Part shown: one piece after another, positions 43,013 through 54,232 of the stretch | Layout of the letters: each line of letters opens with the position of its first letter | How positions within the stretch are numbered: position 1 is the first letter of the stretch | Assembly: GCF_009455635.1 (NCBI RefSeq) | Contig: NZ_QPER01000002.1 | Location: 3,782,001-3,846,000, forward strand | DNA from: Paraburkholderia agricolaris | Lineage (GTDB): Bacteria > Pseudomonadota > Gammaproteobacteria > Burkholderiales > Burkholderiaceae | Reading direction: 5' to 3' | Length of the DNA: 64,000 nucleotides | Translations under genes and position numbers: made by a program | The notes under the pieces: model-generated | Seen by the model: only the letters and a program-made list of their open reading frames with translations | What the model was told of the DNA's origin: nothing | The model's database searches: none

Positions 43013-43273
43013 TTATTTTGCGCGACAGGCGTATATCAGACTCAGCGTGCCGTTATCGCTGGATTGGCGCACGACGTCGAAAGCACCGCCACAAGCCGCG
43101 TTTGCCTGTTGCGAGCAGGAGTCGGAGCCGACTGGACATTGGACCAGCGTAGTCGGGCGGCCGTCGGATAGAAACAGCGGCGCGCTGCTGCTGCAACCAC
43201 CCAGAATAGCGATTGCGGGAAGCGCCAGCGCCGCACAGGCCCGGCGCGCGAAAAGGGAAAGGCTGTGTTTCAT
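43013..43273 (-). CDS. Small outer-membrane-type lipoprotein
   Basis: 86 residues. A lipoprotein signal peptide (MKHSLSLFARRACAALALPA then IAILGGC) gives a lipobox LGGC with Cys27 as the acylated residue. Ser at +2 favours outer-membrane sorting. The mature part has four more Cys (QCPVGSDSCSQQANAACGGA and YACRAK) that could form two disulfides. Function unknown; single gene. Confidence 0.82.
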   Translation of the reverse strand: MKHSLSLFARRACAALALPAIAILGGCSSSAPLFLSDGRPTTLVQCPVGSDSCSQQANAACGGAFDVVRQSSDNGTLSLIYACRAK

Positions 43274-43360
43274 TTGAAACCCCGATCACGTCTTGTTTTT
43301 CGATCACGCGATTGTGCCACGCGGCCATTGCGCTGCGTCATTCGATGACGCCGGACTTTC

Positions 43361-44827
<1,467 letters not shown>

Positions 44828-44863
44828 GGTGTCGCTGTCTCCGGCTATCGTTTTAATTATGCT

Positions 44864-44901
44864 TGTCTCATATCGTAGACAGCTTATCTCATCGGCGAGA
44901 T
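44864..44901. promoter_or_regulatory. Paired candidate enhancer sites for the sigma-54 activator
   Basis: Two inverted repeats of similar sequence, TGTCT-N8-AGACA (44864-44881) and ATCTC-ATCGGC-GAGAT (44886-44901), are centred about 21 bp apart, two helical turns. Both start with T(G/A)TCTCAT. They lie about 200 bases before the predicted start of the permease transcript and next to the activator's own start, so they may also control the activator. Confidence 0.6.
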
Positions 44902-45052
44902 CGCCAGCAAGCCTACCCAATAAGGGTTTAACCTCAATTCAACGTACGCTCGGATGATTTGCGTCCCGATTTAGAGACGTTTGGGTACAATCGGCCGCAT
45001 CACGTTTCGAACTTCGCCTGTGGAATCAACGGGCAGGCCGCTGCAGCGCATG

Positions 45053-45070
45053 TGGCATGGAATCTGCATT
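45053..45070 (+). promoter_or_regulatory. Sigma-54 (-24/-12) promoter
   Basis: TGGCATGGAATCTGCATT matches TGGCAYG-N4-YTGCW. The GG (45054-45055) and GC (45066-45067) dinucleotides are exactly ten bases apart. The ATG of the permease is about 60 bases beyond the expected start point. Confidence 0.8.
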
Positions 45071-45138
45071 TGCGGGCGCCGGGCCGTCGCTCTCATCGGG
45101 ACGGCGTACACGTAGAACAACCAAGCTTCGGAGACTCA

Positions 45139-46539
45139 ATGTCCTTTGTTATCGTCCTCGCCGCGCTGGCGTTTCTGATGTTTGCCGCGTATCGCGGCTA
45201 CAGCGTCATTCTGTTTGCGCCGATCGCCGCGCTCGGGGCAGTGCTGCTCACCGATCCGGGCGCCGTCGCCCCCGTGTTCTCCGGCATCTTCATGGAGAAG
45301 ATGGTCGGTTTCGTGAAGCTTTACTTCCCCGTGTTTCTGCTGGGCGCGGTGTTCGGCAAGGTCATCGAACTGTCTGGTTTCTCGGAGTCGATCGTGGCCG
45401 CGGCCATCCGCTATATTGGCCGCTCGCGCGCCAATGCGGTGATCGTCGCGGTGTGCGCCTTGCTCACCTATGGCGGCGTCTCGCTGTTCGTGGTGGTGTT
45501 CGCCGTATATCCGTTCGCGGCCGAGTTGTACCGCCAGAGCAATATTCCGAAACGCCTGATGCCCGGCGCGATCGCGCTCGGCGCGTTCTCGTTCACAATG
45601 GATTCGCTGCCGGGCACGCCGCAGATCCAGAACATCATCCCGACCACCTTCTTCAAAACCACCTCCTGGGCCGCGCCCGCGCTTGGCGTGATCGGCTCGC
45701 TGTTCATCATCGTGGTCGGCCTCACCTATCTGGAATGGCGCCGCCGCGCGGCAATGGCGACCGGCGAAGGCTACGGCACGGATCTCGTCAACGAACCGGA
45801 ACGCGTCGAATCGAAGCAATTGCCGCATCCGCTGCTCGCGGTCGCGCCGCTGGTGCTGGTCGGCGTAGCGAACTTCCTGCTGACTCGCTGGATTCCGAAC
45901 TGGTACGGCGCGTCGTACACCGTCGCACCGGACATCCTGCCGGGTATCCATGCACCGGTCACGACAACGATCAAAAGCGTCGTCGCGATCTGGGCCGTTG
46001 AAGGCGCGCTGTTGCTCGGTATCGTGATGGTTGTGGTAACGGCGTTCGGCCGCGTGCGCGAGCGCTTTGCGATCGGCACCAAGGCTGCGGTGGCGGGCGC
46101 GTTGCTGGCTTCGTTGAATACCGCTTCGGAGTATGGTTTCGGCGGCGTGATCGCGGCCTTGCCGGGCTTCCTGGTAGTGAGCGACGCGCTGAAGAGCATT
46201 CCGAATCCGCTCGTCAATGCCGCCGTTTCGGTAAGCTCGCTGGCGGGTATCACGGGTTCGGCATCGGGCGGCATGAGCATCGCGCTCGCGGCCATGTCCG
46301 ACACGTTCATCAAGGGCGCGGAAGCGGCGCATATCCCAATGGAAGTGTTGCACCGGGTCGTCGCCATGGCGAGCGGCGGCATGGACACGCTGCCGCATAA
46401 CGGCGCCGTGATCACACTGCTGGCGGTGACCGGGCTCACGCACCGCCAGTCGTACCGCGATATCTTCGCCGTGACGGTAATCAAGACGCTGGCGGTTTTC
46501 TTCGTGATCGCGGTGTATTACATGACCGGGCTGGTGTGA
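45139..46539 (+). CDS. GntP family permease
   Basis: 466 residues from ATG 45139 with GGAG upstream; the frame from 44959 is non-coding leader. About 12 hydrophobic segments, with the GntP-type blocks GKVIELSGFSESIVAAAIRYIG, GSASGGMSIALAAMSDTFI and HNGAVITLLAVTGLTH. The family imports gluconate and related hydroxy acids; the nearest relatives I recall are 3-hydroxybutyrate or citrate type. Control by sigma-54 fits use of an alternative carbon source. No catabolic enzyme gene follows, so the substrate stays open. Confidence 0.88.
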   Translation: MSFVIVLAALAFLMFAAYRGYSVILFAPIAALGAVLLTDPGAVAPVFSGIFMEKMVGFVKLYFPVFLLGAVFGKVIELSGFSESIVAAAIRYIGRSRANAVIVAVCALLTYGGVSLFVVVFAVYPFAAELYRQSNIPKRLMPGAIALGAFSFTMDSLPGTPQIQNIIPTTFFKTTSWAAPALGVIGSLFIIVVGLTYLEWRRRAAMATGEGYGTDLVNEPERVESKQLPHPLLAVAPLVLVGVANFLLTRWIPNWYGASYTVAPDILPGIHAPVTTTIKSVVAIWAVEGALLLGIVMVVVTAFGRVRERFAIGTKAAVAGALLASLNTASEYGFGGVIAALPGFLVVSDALKSIPNPLVNAAVSVSSLAGITGSASGGMSIALAAMSDTFIKGAEAAHIPMEVLHRVVAMASGGMDTLPHNGAVITLLAVTGLTHRQSYRDIFAVTVIKTLAVFFVIAVYYMTGLV

Positions 46540-46551
46540 CCGCCTGAGGCG

Positions 46552-49500
46552 TCAGTGCATCGACGCTTCGTCCAATCCGAAGTGATCGCATATCGCCTCA
46601 TGCAGCGAGATCGAGCGTTCGTCCATCTCGGTTGTCCAACGTTCGCCGTTCTCGCATAGCCGTTGCAGTTCGCGGCACTGCTGTGCGAATCGCTGCTCCT
46701 GCACCACGAGGAACCCGCCGGCCGCGCTATGCGCCCAGCCGCCCAAGGCTTCCCGGTCCTCCTCTTCGACGATCGCCAGCAGCCTTGGCAGATCGTTTTG
46801 AAGATGCTCTTTGAGCATGGCCATGTAACGCGACTTGTCGTCCGCGCTAAGCGTGTTCACTGGGGCGGCGGCTGAGCCAGCCGCAGTCGGGATCGCAGCC
46901 GCCGGCGCAACTCGTGCGGATGCCGCAGCGTGCAGCGCCGCCCCCAACTCGTCCAGCGACGCCGGTTTCGCGACATACCCGCTAAAGCCTCGCTCGCGCC
47001 AGCCCTCTTCCTGCTGACTGTCGGTTACCGCGCTAAAAGCCAGCACCGGCAAGTCCGCGTGCGCTTTGCGCAATGCCGCCAGCAACCCGTATCCATCCAT
47101 GACCGGCATGTGAATATCGGTCAGCACCACTTCGAAATTCCCTTGCTCGAATGCCGCCAGCGCCTGGCGTCCGTCGCCGGCAATCGTCGGCAGGCAGCCC
47201 AGCGCATCGAGTTGCTCGACGATCAAAGTCTGGATCAGCGGATTGTCTTCGGCGACCAGCACCGTCAAGCCTTGCAAGGCCGGATTGGCTTCGGAAAGCG
47301 GCAATGCGGCGGGAGCCGGCAGCCGCGCCGCCGCGGTCTCGTCAGCCCCCGTGGCGGCCAGATCGACCGCAGCCAGAATCGCCTTGTGGCTGAACTCCGT
47401 CACTTCGAGCACGCCGTCGCCACGCGAAACCGGACGATGAGGTCCGGTGCGGGTGATCCACACCACGCCTGCCGGATGCGCCGCACGCAACGATGCAATC
47501 GCGTCGAGATCGTATTCGCCGGTGACCACCATCACCTCCGGCCGGTTCACACGCAACCATGCTTGTGCGTTGCGCATCGACCCGACCGTGTGAACCGTCC
47601 ACCCTACCCGATGCAGGCCGCTGTCGATGATCTTCCCTGACTCGCGTTCCTGCGACACCACCAGCACATTGCCCCGGTGAGCCGGTTCGACGACCGGCTC
47701 GCGCAACTCATCCGGAGGCGGTGCGAGCGGGATCGAAACGCTGAACGCGCTGCCGACACCCAGCACGCTCTCGACCGAAATATGGCCGCCCATCAGTTCG
47801 CACAGCCGCGCGCAGATCGACAAGCCGAGGCCGGTGCCGCCATAGCGGCTCGAGGTGCTCGCTTCGCCCTGCTCGAACGGATTGAAAATGCGCGCCACCA
47901 GCGTCTGGTCCATGCCGATGCCCGAATCGCAGACCCGGCAGATCAAAATCGGGCGGCCCTGGAGGTCGTCCTTCACTTCGGCACTCAACGTGATCTTGCC
48001 GCACGACGTGAACTTGAACGCATTGCTCAACAGGTTGTTGACGATCTGCGCAATGCGCGTGCGATCGCCGCGCAAGACCTGGTTAAGCGTCGGCGACAGA
48101 TGCGAATAGAAGCGAATCGCGCGATCGCCTGTCATCGGCGCGTAGGAAAGCGCGATATTTTCCAGATCGTCGATTGGCCTGAACGACTCGCTCACGAGTT
48201 TCATCTCACCGGCGTCGATCTTCGAAAAGTCGAGAATATCGTTGACGATGCCGCGCAGCGCACCGGCCGCCACCTCCAGCGTGGCGAGCCGTTGCGTGTG
48301 CGCTTCGAGACCCGGGGTCCGCGCGAACAGTTCGAGATTGCCGAGCAGCGCATTCAACGGCGTACGGATTTCGTGGCTCATCGACGCGAAGAAATTCGAA
48401 CGCGCCCGCATCATGCTCTCGGAGTGCTGCTGCGCGAGCCGCAGTTGCTGTTCAAGCGCATGCTGCGCGGTCACGTCGAGAATCGCACAGAACAGGACGT
48501 CTTCGCCGGCATAACGCGCGGCAGCGTAAGTGAATTGCAGAAACTGCGCGGGCGGCGCTTCGCTCTCGTCCGCCGGCGGTTGTGCCTGCGGCTGCAGTTG
48601 CGGTTGCGCTGCCGGCTGCGATAAATGCGCAGCGGGTGGCGAGGATCGCGCCGGCGCGACGAAAGCGGCGACCTTTGCAAACGCCATCACGGAAGGCTTG
48701 TCCGGCGCCTGCGCCGAGAACTCGCCGACGATATGCGGCGGCAAGCGGTTGCTGCCCGGTTCGATATGCAGCAACTCGCCGGCCAGCGCATTGGCGGTGA
48801 GAATTGAAAAATCGCTTTGCCGAACGATGCATAAACCAATCGGCGTCGCGCTGACGAGAATGTGATTGATGGTTTCGCTTTCCAGCGCACGGGTGGTTTC
48901 GGCGTACGTCTTCTGTAACAGACGCAGCCCCCATAGACGGGCGGTTAGCGCGATGGATCCCAATACGAGAAGGGCAAGACCGGCAAGTGCCGCCAGTTGC
49001 CAGCGCAGCGCCCAGACTAACGCCCGCCACGGCAGAAAACCCACCATTGAGCCGAATTCCGGCGTGAGCGGCTCGGCCAGCACAGCGCCCTCGCGCGTGT
49101 AGCGATAGCCGTCGGAGGGCATGTCGACAACGATGTCCCGCAGCATTTGCGACGTGCCCGCATCGACCGGCGGCGACGACACAATCACGCGTCGATCCGG
49201 CCTCATGAGCAGCAGCGTCCCCTCGGCCGCCGGACGGGTGAAATAGTCCGGTAATCCGCTAACAGGGATACTCGTCGTGATGAGCGCGACCGGTGTGTCG
49301 CCGTCATAGTAGGCGCTCACGGCGGCGATCACCGCTATGCCCTGCAACGGTTCACGATAGGGACCGAGCCAGATAAGCTCGCCTTTGCCTGGCACGCGCT
49401 TGCCGGTTTGAGCCTGCAACTGGCGCTCGATCGAGTCGCGCAGCGTGCCGATGGTTTCCGGTTGCGGCAACAGCGCATCGGTGCCGGATGCGGCACCCGG

Positions 49501-50061
49501 CGCGTCGACTGCGGGAAGCATGACCGCGTAGTCTTCGTTCAGTCCGACCAGCATGGCACGCTGGCGCAACGCGAAGGCCTGCTCGGTCGCCAGCGTCGAC
49601 ACCCCGGTCTGATACAGGCGCGAGAGTTTGACATTCAACTGCGGCCCCCAGGCCGCCCGGGTCGCATCGCCGACCAGCAGATCGACATGCGCGCCGCCCA
49701 TCTCCACGAGGCTGCGTGCCGCTCCCGTTTTCTGCACCGATTCCACCATGCCCTCGGGTAACGGCAACTTACCTTCGAACGTGCCGTAGTAAGCCAGCGT
49801 CAGCTCTGCGCGTCGCAAGAAAGCCTGCTCACGATGCAGCAGCGCGGTGATATCGGCGGCATTCTGCGTGGCGAAGGCGCGCCGGTAATCCAGTTGTTTG
49901 GCCGCGGCGAGCACGGCCAGGAGCAACGTGAATATCACCACGATCAGCATCAACGATCCGATCGTCGCGAGATACAGGCGCTGTTGACGCTTCGCGCTTT
50001 GCGCGAGCGAAGCAAACGCGTGGGCCAGTGACTCCTGAGTCCGGTCGAGGATCTTCTGCAT
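46552..50061 (-). CDS. Unorthodox hybrid sensor kinase with receiver and Hpt domains
   Basis: About 1169 residues from ATG 50059-50061 (MQKILDRTQ); an in-frame ATG at 50208 adds residues that lack hydrophobic or sensor character. Two transmembrane segments flank a periplasmic sensor domain (about 45-325), then a PAS-like region, HisKA with SHEIRTPLNALLGNLELF (His near 562), HATPase (GTGLGLSICARLCELMGG), a degenerate receiver-like domain (about 825-930), a true receiver with LTDIHMP (Asp near 980) and a C-terminal Hpt domain (AHSAAGG, His near 1111). This is the BvgS/EvgS-type phosphorelay order. No response-regulator gene is adjacent. Confidence 0.9.
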   Translation of the reverse strand: MQKILDRTQESLAHAFASLAQSAKRQQRLYLATIGSLMLIVVIFTLLLAVLAAAKQLDYRRAFATQNAADITALLHREQAFLRRAELTLAYYGTFEGKLPLPEGMVESVQKTGAARSLVEMGGAHVDLLVGDATRAAWGPQLNVKLSRLYQTGVSTLATEQAFALRQRAMLVGLNEDYAVMLPAVDAPGAASGTDALLPQPETIGTLRDSIERQLQAQTGKRVPGKGELIWLGPYREPLQGIAVIAAVSAYYDGDTPVALITTSIPVSGLPDYFTRPAAEGTLLLMRPDRRVIVSSPPVDAGTSQMLRDIVVDMPSDGYRYTREGAVLAEPLTPEFGSMVGFLPWRALVWALRWQLAALAGLALLVLGSIALTARLWGLRLLQKTYAETTRALESETINHILVSATPIGLCIVRQSDFSILTANALAGELLHIEPGSNRLPPHIVGEFSAQAPDKPSVMAFAKVAAFVAPARSSPPAAHLSQPAAQPQLQPQAQPPADESEAPPAQFLQFTYAAARYAGEDVLFCAILDVTAQHALEQQLRLAQQHSESMMRARSNFFASMSHEIRTPLNALLGNLELFARTPGLEAHTQRLATLEVAAGALRGIVNDILDFSKIDAGEMKLVSESFRPIDDLENIALSYAPMTGDRAIRFYSHLSPTLNQVLRGDRTRIAQIVNNLLSNAFKFTSCGKITLSAEVKDDLQGRPILICRVCDSGIGMDQTLVARIFNPFEQGEASTSSRYGGTGLGLSICARLCELMGGHISVESVLGVGSAFSVSIPLAPPPDELREPVVEPAHRGNVLVVSQERESGKIIDSGLHRVGWTVHTVGSMRNAQAWLRVNRPEVMVVTGEYDLDAIASLRAAHPAGVVWITRTGPHRPVSRGDGVLEVTEFSHKAILAAVDLAATGADETAAARLPAPAALPLSEANPALQGLTVLVAEDNPLIQTLIVEQLDALGCLPTIAGDGRQALAAFEQGNFEVVLTDIHMPVMDGYGLLAALRKAHADLPVLAFSAVTDSQQEEGWRERGFSGYVAKPASLDELGAALHAAASARVAPAAAIPTAAGSAAAPVNTLSADDKSRYMAMLKEHLQNDLPRLLAIVEEEDREALGGWAHSAAGGFLVVQEQRFAQQCRELQRLCENGERWTTEMDERSISLHEAICDHFGLDEASMH

Positions 50062-50360
50062 CGGGTCGCTTGAATAGCGGATTCGCGCAGGCAGACCACT
50101 GCGGGTATCGGGGGCAACGAAATACGTCTGCAGGCCTTGTCCGGCGCAGTGTAACGCTTTTGAAGGGCCCGGGAAACGCATCTGGCACCCGTTCCGCCGA
50201 CGACGCAACGCGCATGAAGATAACCTTGCGATAACGGCACAGCGGGCGATAAACCTGAGTGGTTTACTGGGAAACCCTCAAGCCCACGGGGTTAATGCCG
50301 TTATTCCTTGCATAGATGTAAGGACCGTGCGGACGCGCGTCCGCACCTGCAAGGAAAGCC

Positions 50361-52064
50361 ATGCGCAACAATCAGCCTGTCACCGGGCAAGAGTACGAAT
50401 TCCCTTCGTCACAGATGCTTGTTTCCGCGACCGATCTGACCGGCCGCATCCAGTATTGCAACCCGGCCTTCATCGCCGTCTCGGGCTACACGCGCGAAGA
50501 ACTGATTGGCCAGCCGCACAATCTGATCCGTCATCCCGACATGCCACGCGAAGCCTTCGCCGACATGTGGGCGACGATCCGCGACGGCCGCCCGTGGACC
50601 GCGCTGGTCAAGAACCGCCGCAAGAATGGCGACCACTACTGGGTGCACGCGAACGTCACGCCGGTGGTCGAAAAAGGCACCGTGGTCGGCTATCTGAGCG
50701 TGCGTGTGAAACCGGAACGCGACGCGGTGCGCGCCGCCGAAGCCCTGTACGCGCGCATCCGCACCGGCGCGTCGCGCGCGTTCAAGCTGCATCGCGGCGT
50801 GGTCGTGCGCACGGGGGTGCTCGGCCGTGTGCAATCGCTGATGCGCCTGCCGGTCGCGACGCGTGCGGCGGTCGGCTATGCGATCACGCCGCTGGCTTTG
50901 TTGCTGACCGGCCTCGCTGCATGGGGAGGCACGCCGCCCGTGCCGTTCTGGATTGCGTTCGGCGTCACCGCCGCGTTCAGCCTGCTGTCATGGCGGATGC
51001 TGACACGGCAACTCGCCGAACCGATTCGCGACATGTCCGGTTTCGCGACCCGCCTCGCCGCGGGCGACCTGACCGCCGATCTGGTGATCGCGCGTCACGA
51101 CGATCTCGGCGACGTGCTGCAGGCGTTGAATCAGTTGAAGGCAAATCTTGCGGCGATCGTCTACGACGTGCGCGCGCAGATCACCGGCATGCTCGACAAT
51201 GCGCGTGAAATCTCCAGCGGCAATGTCGACCTCGCGCGCCGCACCGAATTGCAGGCGGCGTCGCTCGAAGAGACGGCGGCCACCATGGAACAACTGACCA
51301 CCACCGTGCAAGCCAACGCCGATGCCAGCGTGCGCGCGCTCGATCTGGCGAAAGACGCGCAAGCGGCGGCGGCCGTCGGCGGCAAGATCGCGGGTCAGGT
51401 CGAGCAGACCATGGCCGGTATCACGGCGGCATCGAAACGCATTGCCGACATCACCGGGGTGATCGACGGCATCGCGTTCCAGACCAACATTCTTGCGCTG
51501 AATGCCGCTGTCGAAGCAGCCCGCGCGGGCGAAGCGGGCCGCTCGTTCGCGGTCGTCGCGGGCGAAGTGCGGATGCTGGCGCAACGGTGCGCGGCGTCGT
51601 CGAAGGAAATCAAGACGGTAGTCGAGGCGAGCGCGACCGAAGTGGCGCTCGGCACGGAACTGGTTGCCCGCACCACCTCGCAGATGCGCGTGATCGATGA
51701 GGCAGTGAGCCGCGTGTCGTCGATCATCGTCGACGTGGCGAATGCGAGCAGCGAGCAGGCCGAGGGGATTCGCCAGGTCAACCAGGCGGTCTCGCATCTG
51801 GACGGCGCCACGCAGCAGAACGCCGCACTGGTCGAACAGGCGGCCGCCACGGCGCAACGTCTCGCGGAGCAGGCCGACGTGCTGGACGAAGCAGTGCGCC
51901 TGTTCACGGTCGCCGATGCAACGCCCGCGCCGCGTGCCGCGCAACCGGTGCCCGCGCACCATGCGGCGCTGCATGTGACACCTAAGCCGGCGCCCGGATT
52001 CAGGCACGACACAGCGCACGCAATGGCGCCCGAAGCCCGGCAGGAAGAAGCGACTTTAATCTGA
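50361..52064 (+). CDS. PAS-containing chemoreceptor, Aer-like
   Basis: 567 residues. An N-terminal PAS domain (about 15-115: [43 protein letters not shown]) matches the Aer pattern that binds FAD and senses redox state. Two hydrophobic stretches (about 172-222) follow with no periplasmic domain between them, then HAMP and the signalling domain with [24 protein letters not shown]. Aer-type receptors guide cells to favourable oxygen or energy conditions. It is divergent from the hybrid kinase. Confidence 0.92.
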   Translation: MRNNQPVTGQEYEFPSSQMLVSATDLTGRIQYCNPAFIAVSGYTREELIGQPHNLIRHPDMPREAFADMWATIRDGRPWTALVKNRRKNGDHYWVHANVTPVVEKGTVVGYLSVRVKPERDAVRAAEALYARIRTGASRAFKLHRGVVVRTGVLGRVQSLMRLPVATRAAVGYAITPLALLLTGLAAWGGTPPVPFWIAFGVTAAFSLLSWRMLTRQLAEPIRDMSGFATRLAAGDLTADLVIARHDDLGDVLQALNQLKANLAAIVYDVRAQITGMLDNAREISSGNVDLARRTELQAASLEETAATMEQLTTTVQANADASVRALDLAKDAQAAAAVGGKIAGQVEQTMAGITAASKRIADITGVIDGIAFQTNILALNAAVEAARAGEAGRSFAVVAGEVRMLAQRCAASSKEIKTVVEASATEVALGTELVARTTSQMRVIDEAVSRVSSIIVDVANASSEQAEGIRQVNQAVSHLDGATQQNAALVEQAAATAQRLAEQADVLDEAVRLFTVADATPAPRAAQPVPAHHAALHVTPKPAPGFRHDTAHAMAPEARQEEATLI

Positions 52065-52176
52065 CGGATCGGCGTTACTCCCACCTCGACAGCACAGAAT
52101 TGGCGCAGCACGATGACAGCGTCAGCGCTCAGTTGGTTGTAAGGACACGCTGACCCGAGTAACAACGGCGTTTAGC

Positions 52177-52207
52177 AGCCCGCCCCTCCAGGGACGGGCT
52201 TTTTTTT
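52177..52207 (+). terminator. Terminator of the Aer-like gene
   Basis: AGCCCGCCCC-TCCA-GGGACGGGCT forms a ten-pair stem with one mismatch, followed by seven Ts. It is 113 bases after the stop codon. Confidence 0.88.
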
Positions 52208-52345
52208 GCGCGTTGTTTCCGGTGCGGCGCCCGGTCTTAACCGAAGCGCGCGTCAGCACCATGACAGCCAAGGAGAAGGGTTGCACCGCCACGGGGCACG
52301 AAAAATGAAACCGTCGCGGCGGGGAGTCGCGTTAAACTGGCTGTT

Positions 52346-52375
52346 CACGATCGGGCGGCCCACGATCGGGCGGCC
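52346..52375 (+). repeat. Tandem 15-bp duplication
   Basis: CACGATCGGGCGGCC occurs twice without a gap (52346-52360 and 52361-52375). A recent slippage duplication is the simplest reading. Confidence 0.8.
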
Positions 52376-52551
52376 GTCACGGTCCGCGTTGCCCAGCGGG
52401 CCCCGCCAGCTATTGGCCAGCACAGCGCGGCGCCCGGCAGGCAGGCAGATAGGTGGAAGGGCAGACTCCCAGATGTGAGCGCGGCGCGACAGACGGCGCG
52501 CCGGCCTGCCCTTACAATGGTTCGATCAACAACGGAACAAGGACAACCTCG

Positions 52552-52803
52552 ATGCGCACTACCGGGTCCTCCGGGTCAATGGCCCTGCTCACCGAATACG
52601 ACGACGCAACGGCGCGCGAACTCCGCTCGCTGCGCCTCGAATCGACAGAAGACGGCAAAGGCATTCTTCTGATCGAGGTCGATGAGCGCAAGCCAGGCAT
52701 TCACCGCGAAGTGCGCTACGAAATCACGCCTGCCGAACTGATTGCGGCCATTCGCGCGCACGGCGCGGAGTTGCCGGGCGAACAGCACAATCATCGCCAG
52801 TAA
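52552..52803 (+). CDS. Unknown small acidic protein, 83 residues
   Basis: ATG 52552 has AAGGA about ten bases upstream; the frame from 52453 is non-coding. The protein reads MRTTGSSGSMALLTEYDDAT..., with a beta-strand-like core GILLIEVDERKPGIHREVRYEI and a helix TPAELIAAIRAHGAEL. No family recognised. It is upstream of the DedA gene but separated by 343 bases. Confidence 0.68.
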   Translation: MRTTGSSGSMALLTEYDDATARELRSLRLESTEDGKGILLIEVDERKPGIHREVRYEITPAELIAAIRAHGAELPGEQHNHRQ

Positions 52804-53146
52804 AGCTGTCGCGTTCGGCATTGCGCCTGTCACGTGCAATAAATGCCTTACGCGGCCTCTGCACCGCCAAGCCTGGTTTGTGAACTGCGGGACGCCCTAC
52901 GGGCGTCCGTAGCGCATTATTCGCCGCTCACGGATGGCGTATGCTTCAATCAATTCCGTTTTATTCGATTCGCGCAGTTAATCCGCATTTTTAGTCGGCC
53001 AGGCCGGTTGCGGCCCGGCTTTCAAGCGCCAGATAGCGGCCTGTTTGCCGAGCGTTTGCACGTCTTGAAAATGCGTCCATAATCTTTACATTCTCCCTTG
53101 CCTTTCCTACCAGCGCCGTGCTCGAAAGGGCTGCGGATGTAAGCCG
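52804..53146. other. Intergenic region, no gene; hairpin and promoter candidate
   Basis: GGACGCCC-TAC-GGGCGTCC (52890-52908) is a perfect hairpin that may end the previous transcript. TTGCAC (53056-53061), a 16-base spacer and CATAAT (53078-53083) form a plausible sigma-70 promoter for the DedA-rhodanese gene. Confidence 0.5.
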
Positions 53147-54139
53147 ATGCTACATGATCTCGTCGAGCAATATGGACCGGCGCTCGTCTTCGCGAACGTG
53201 CTGGCGGCCTCGCTCGGGCTGCCGGTGCCGGCGATGCCGTCGCTCGTGCTGTTCGGGGCGATGGCAGCCATGCATCCCGGCTCAGTGGGTACGCAACTGA
53301 TGCCGGTCCTCGTGTTGTCGATATTCGCCACGCTGATCGGCGACAGCGCCTGGTATCTCGCCGGCCGTATGTACGGCGGCAACACGCTGAAAGCGATCTG
53401 CCGTCTTTCCCTATCGCGCGACACCTGTGTAAAAAAGACCGAACGCTTCTTCGGCCGCTGGGGCGTGCGCGTGCTGACCGTGGCGAAGTTCGTGCCGGGC
53501 CTCTCGATCGTGTCGATTCCGATGGCCGGCGCCATGGGCGCGCGCTACCGCACGTTTCTCACTTATGACGGTATCGGCGCAGCTTTGTGGTCGGGCACCG
53601 GCTTGATCATCGGCGCGTTGTTCGCCAAGCAGATCGACATGCTGTTCACCATGGCCGGACGGCTCGGCCGCACCGCCGCGCTGGTGGCCGTCGCGTTGCT
53701 GCTGCTGTATGCCGCCTACCGTTGGATCCGCCGGCGCCAGTTGATCGCCAAGCTGGCGACCCAGCGCATCGAAGTCGACGAACTGGGCAAGCTGGTCGCG
53801 GCCGGCAAAACGCCGATACTGTTCGACATCCGCTCGCAGGAAAAGCGCGCACTCGATCCGTTCGTGATTCCGGGTTCGCAATTTGCCGACGAGCGGCAGC
53901 TCGACGAGATCGTCGCGACGTACCCGCACGATCAGAAGGTGGTGATTTACTGTTCGTGCCCAAACGAAATATCCGCGGCATGGATGGCCAAACAGATGAA
54001 CGAAGCCGGCTTCGCCGACGTGCTGCCGTTGCGCGGCGGCATGGAAGCCTGGCGCGACTCGGGCAGAGCGGTGGACGCGCTGCCCGGCATGGCACCGCCC
54101 GACGTGGCGGTCGACGATATCGCGCCAAAGGCCGTGTAG
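53147..54139 (+). CDS. DedA family membrane protein fused to a rhodanese domain
   Basis: 330 residues. Residues about 1-200 are a DedA/SNARE-associated-type integral membrane domain with GLPVPAMPSLVLFGAMAAM, GDSAWYLAGRMYGG, and the amphipathic FFGRWGVRVLTVAKFVPGLS, where the conserved Arg and Gly residues lie. Residues about 215-310 are a cytoplasmic rhodanese domain (ILFDIRSQEKRALDPFVIPGSQF, VVIYCSCPNEISAAWMAKQM) with Cys269 and Cys271 at the active loop. DedA proteins act in lipid-carrier recycling and membrane homeostasis. The downstream oxidoreductase-like gene follows after 93 bases and may be co-transcribed. Confidence 0.9.
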   Translation: MLHDLVEQYGPALVFANVLAASLGLPVPAMPSLVLFGAMAAMHPGSVGTQLMPVLVLSIFATLIGDSAWYLAGRMYGGNTLKAICRLSLSRDTCVKKTERFFGRWGVRVLTVAKFVPGLSIVSIPMAGAMGARYRTFLTYDGIGAALWSGTGLIIGALFAKQIDMLFTMAGRLGRTAALVAVALLLLYAAYRWIRRRQLIAKLATQRIEVDELGKLVAAGKTPILFDIRSQEKRALDPFVIPGSQFADERQLDEIVATYPHDQKVVIYCSCPNEISAAWMAKQMNEAGFADVLPLRGGMEAWRDSGRAVDALPGMAPPDVAVDDIAPKAV

Positions 54140-54232
54140 CGCAGCAGCGCATTCATACCGGCGCCCTCGCGCGCCCGCGCCGCTTCGCCCCCCGTGCCGA
54201 TCAATCCGGATGAACACAGAAGGAGCGGTTCA

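Larger units (their letters stand above)
52065..52551. other. Intergenic region with terminator and a small tandem duplication
   Basis: Contains the chemoreceptor terminator (52177-52207) and a perfect tandem 15-bp duplication at 52346-52375. No gene is supported; the frames before 52552 are upstream extensions of the 83-residue gene. Confidence 0.55.

Noticed and set aside
42932..43171. 79-codon plus-strand frame with a possible ribosome site
   Set aside because: It runs through the minus-strand lipoprotein gene, which has a clear signal peptide and lipobox; no protein-like features of its own.
45136..46443. 435-codon minus-strand frame opposite the GntP permease
   Set aside because: Antisense to a clear membrane protein gene with its own sigma-54 promoter; no motif.
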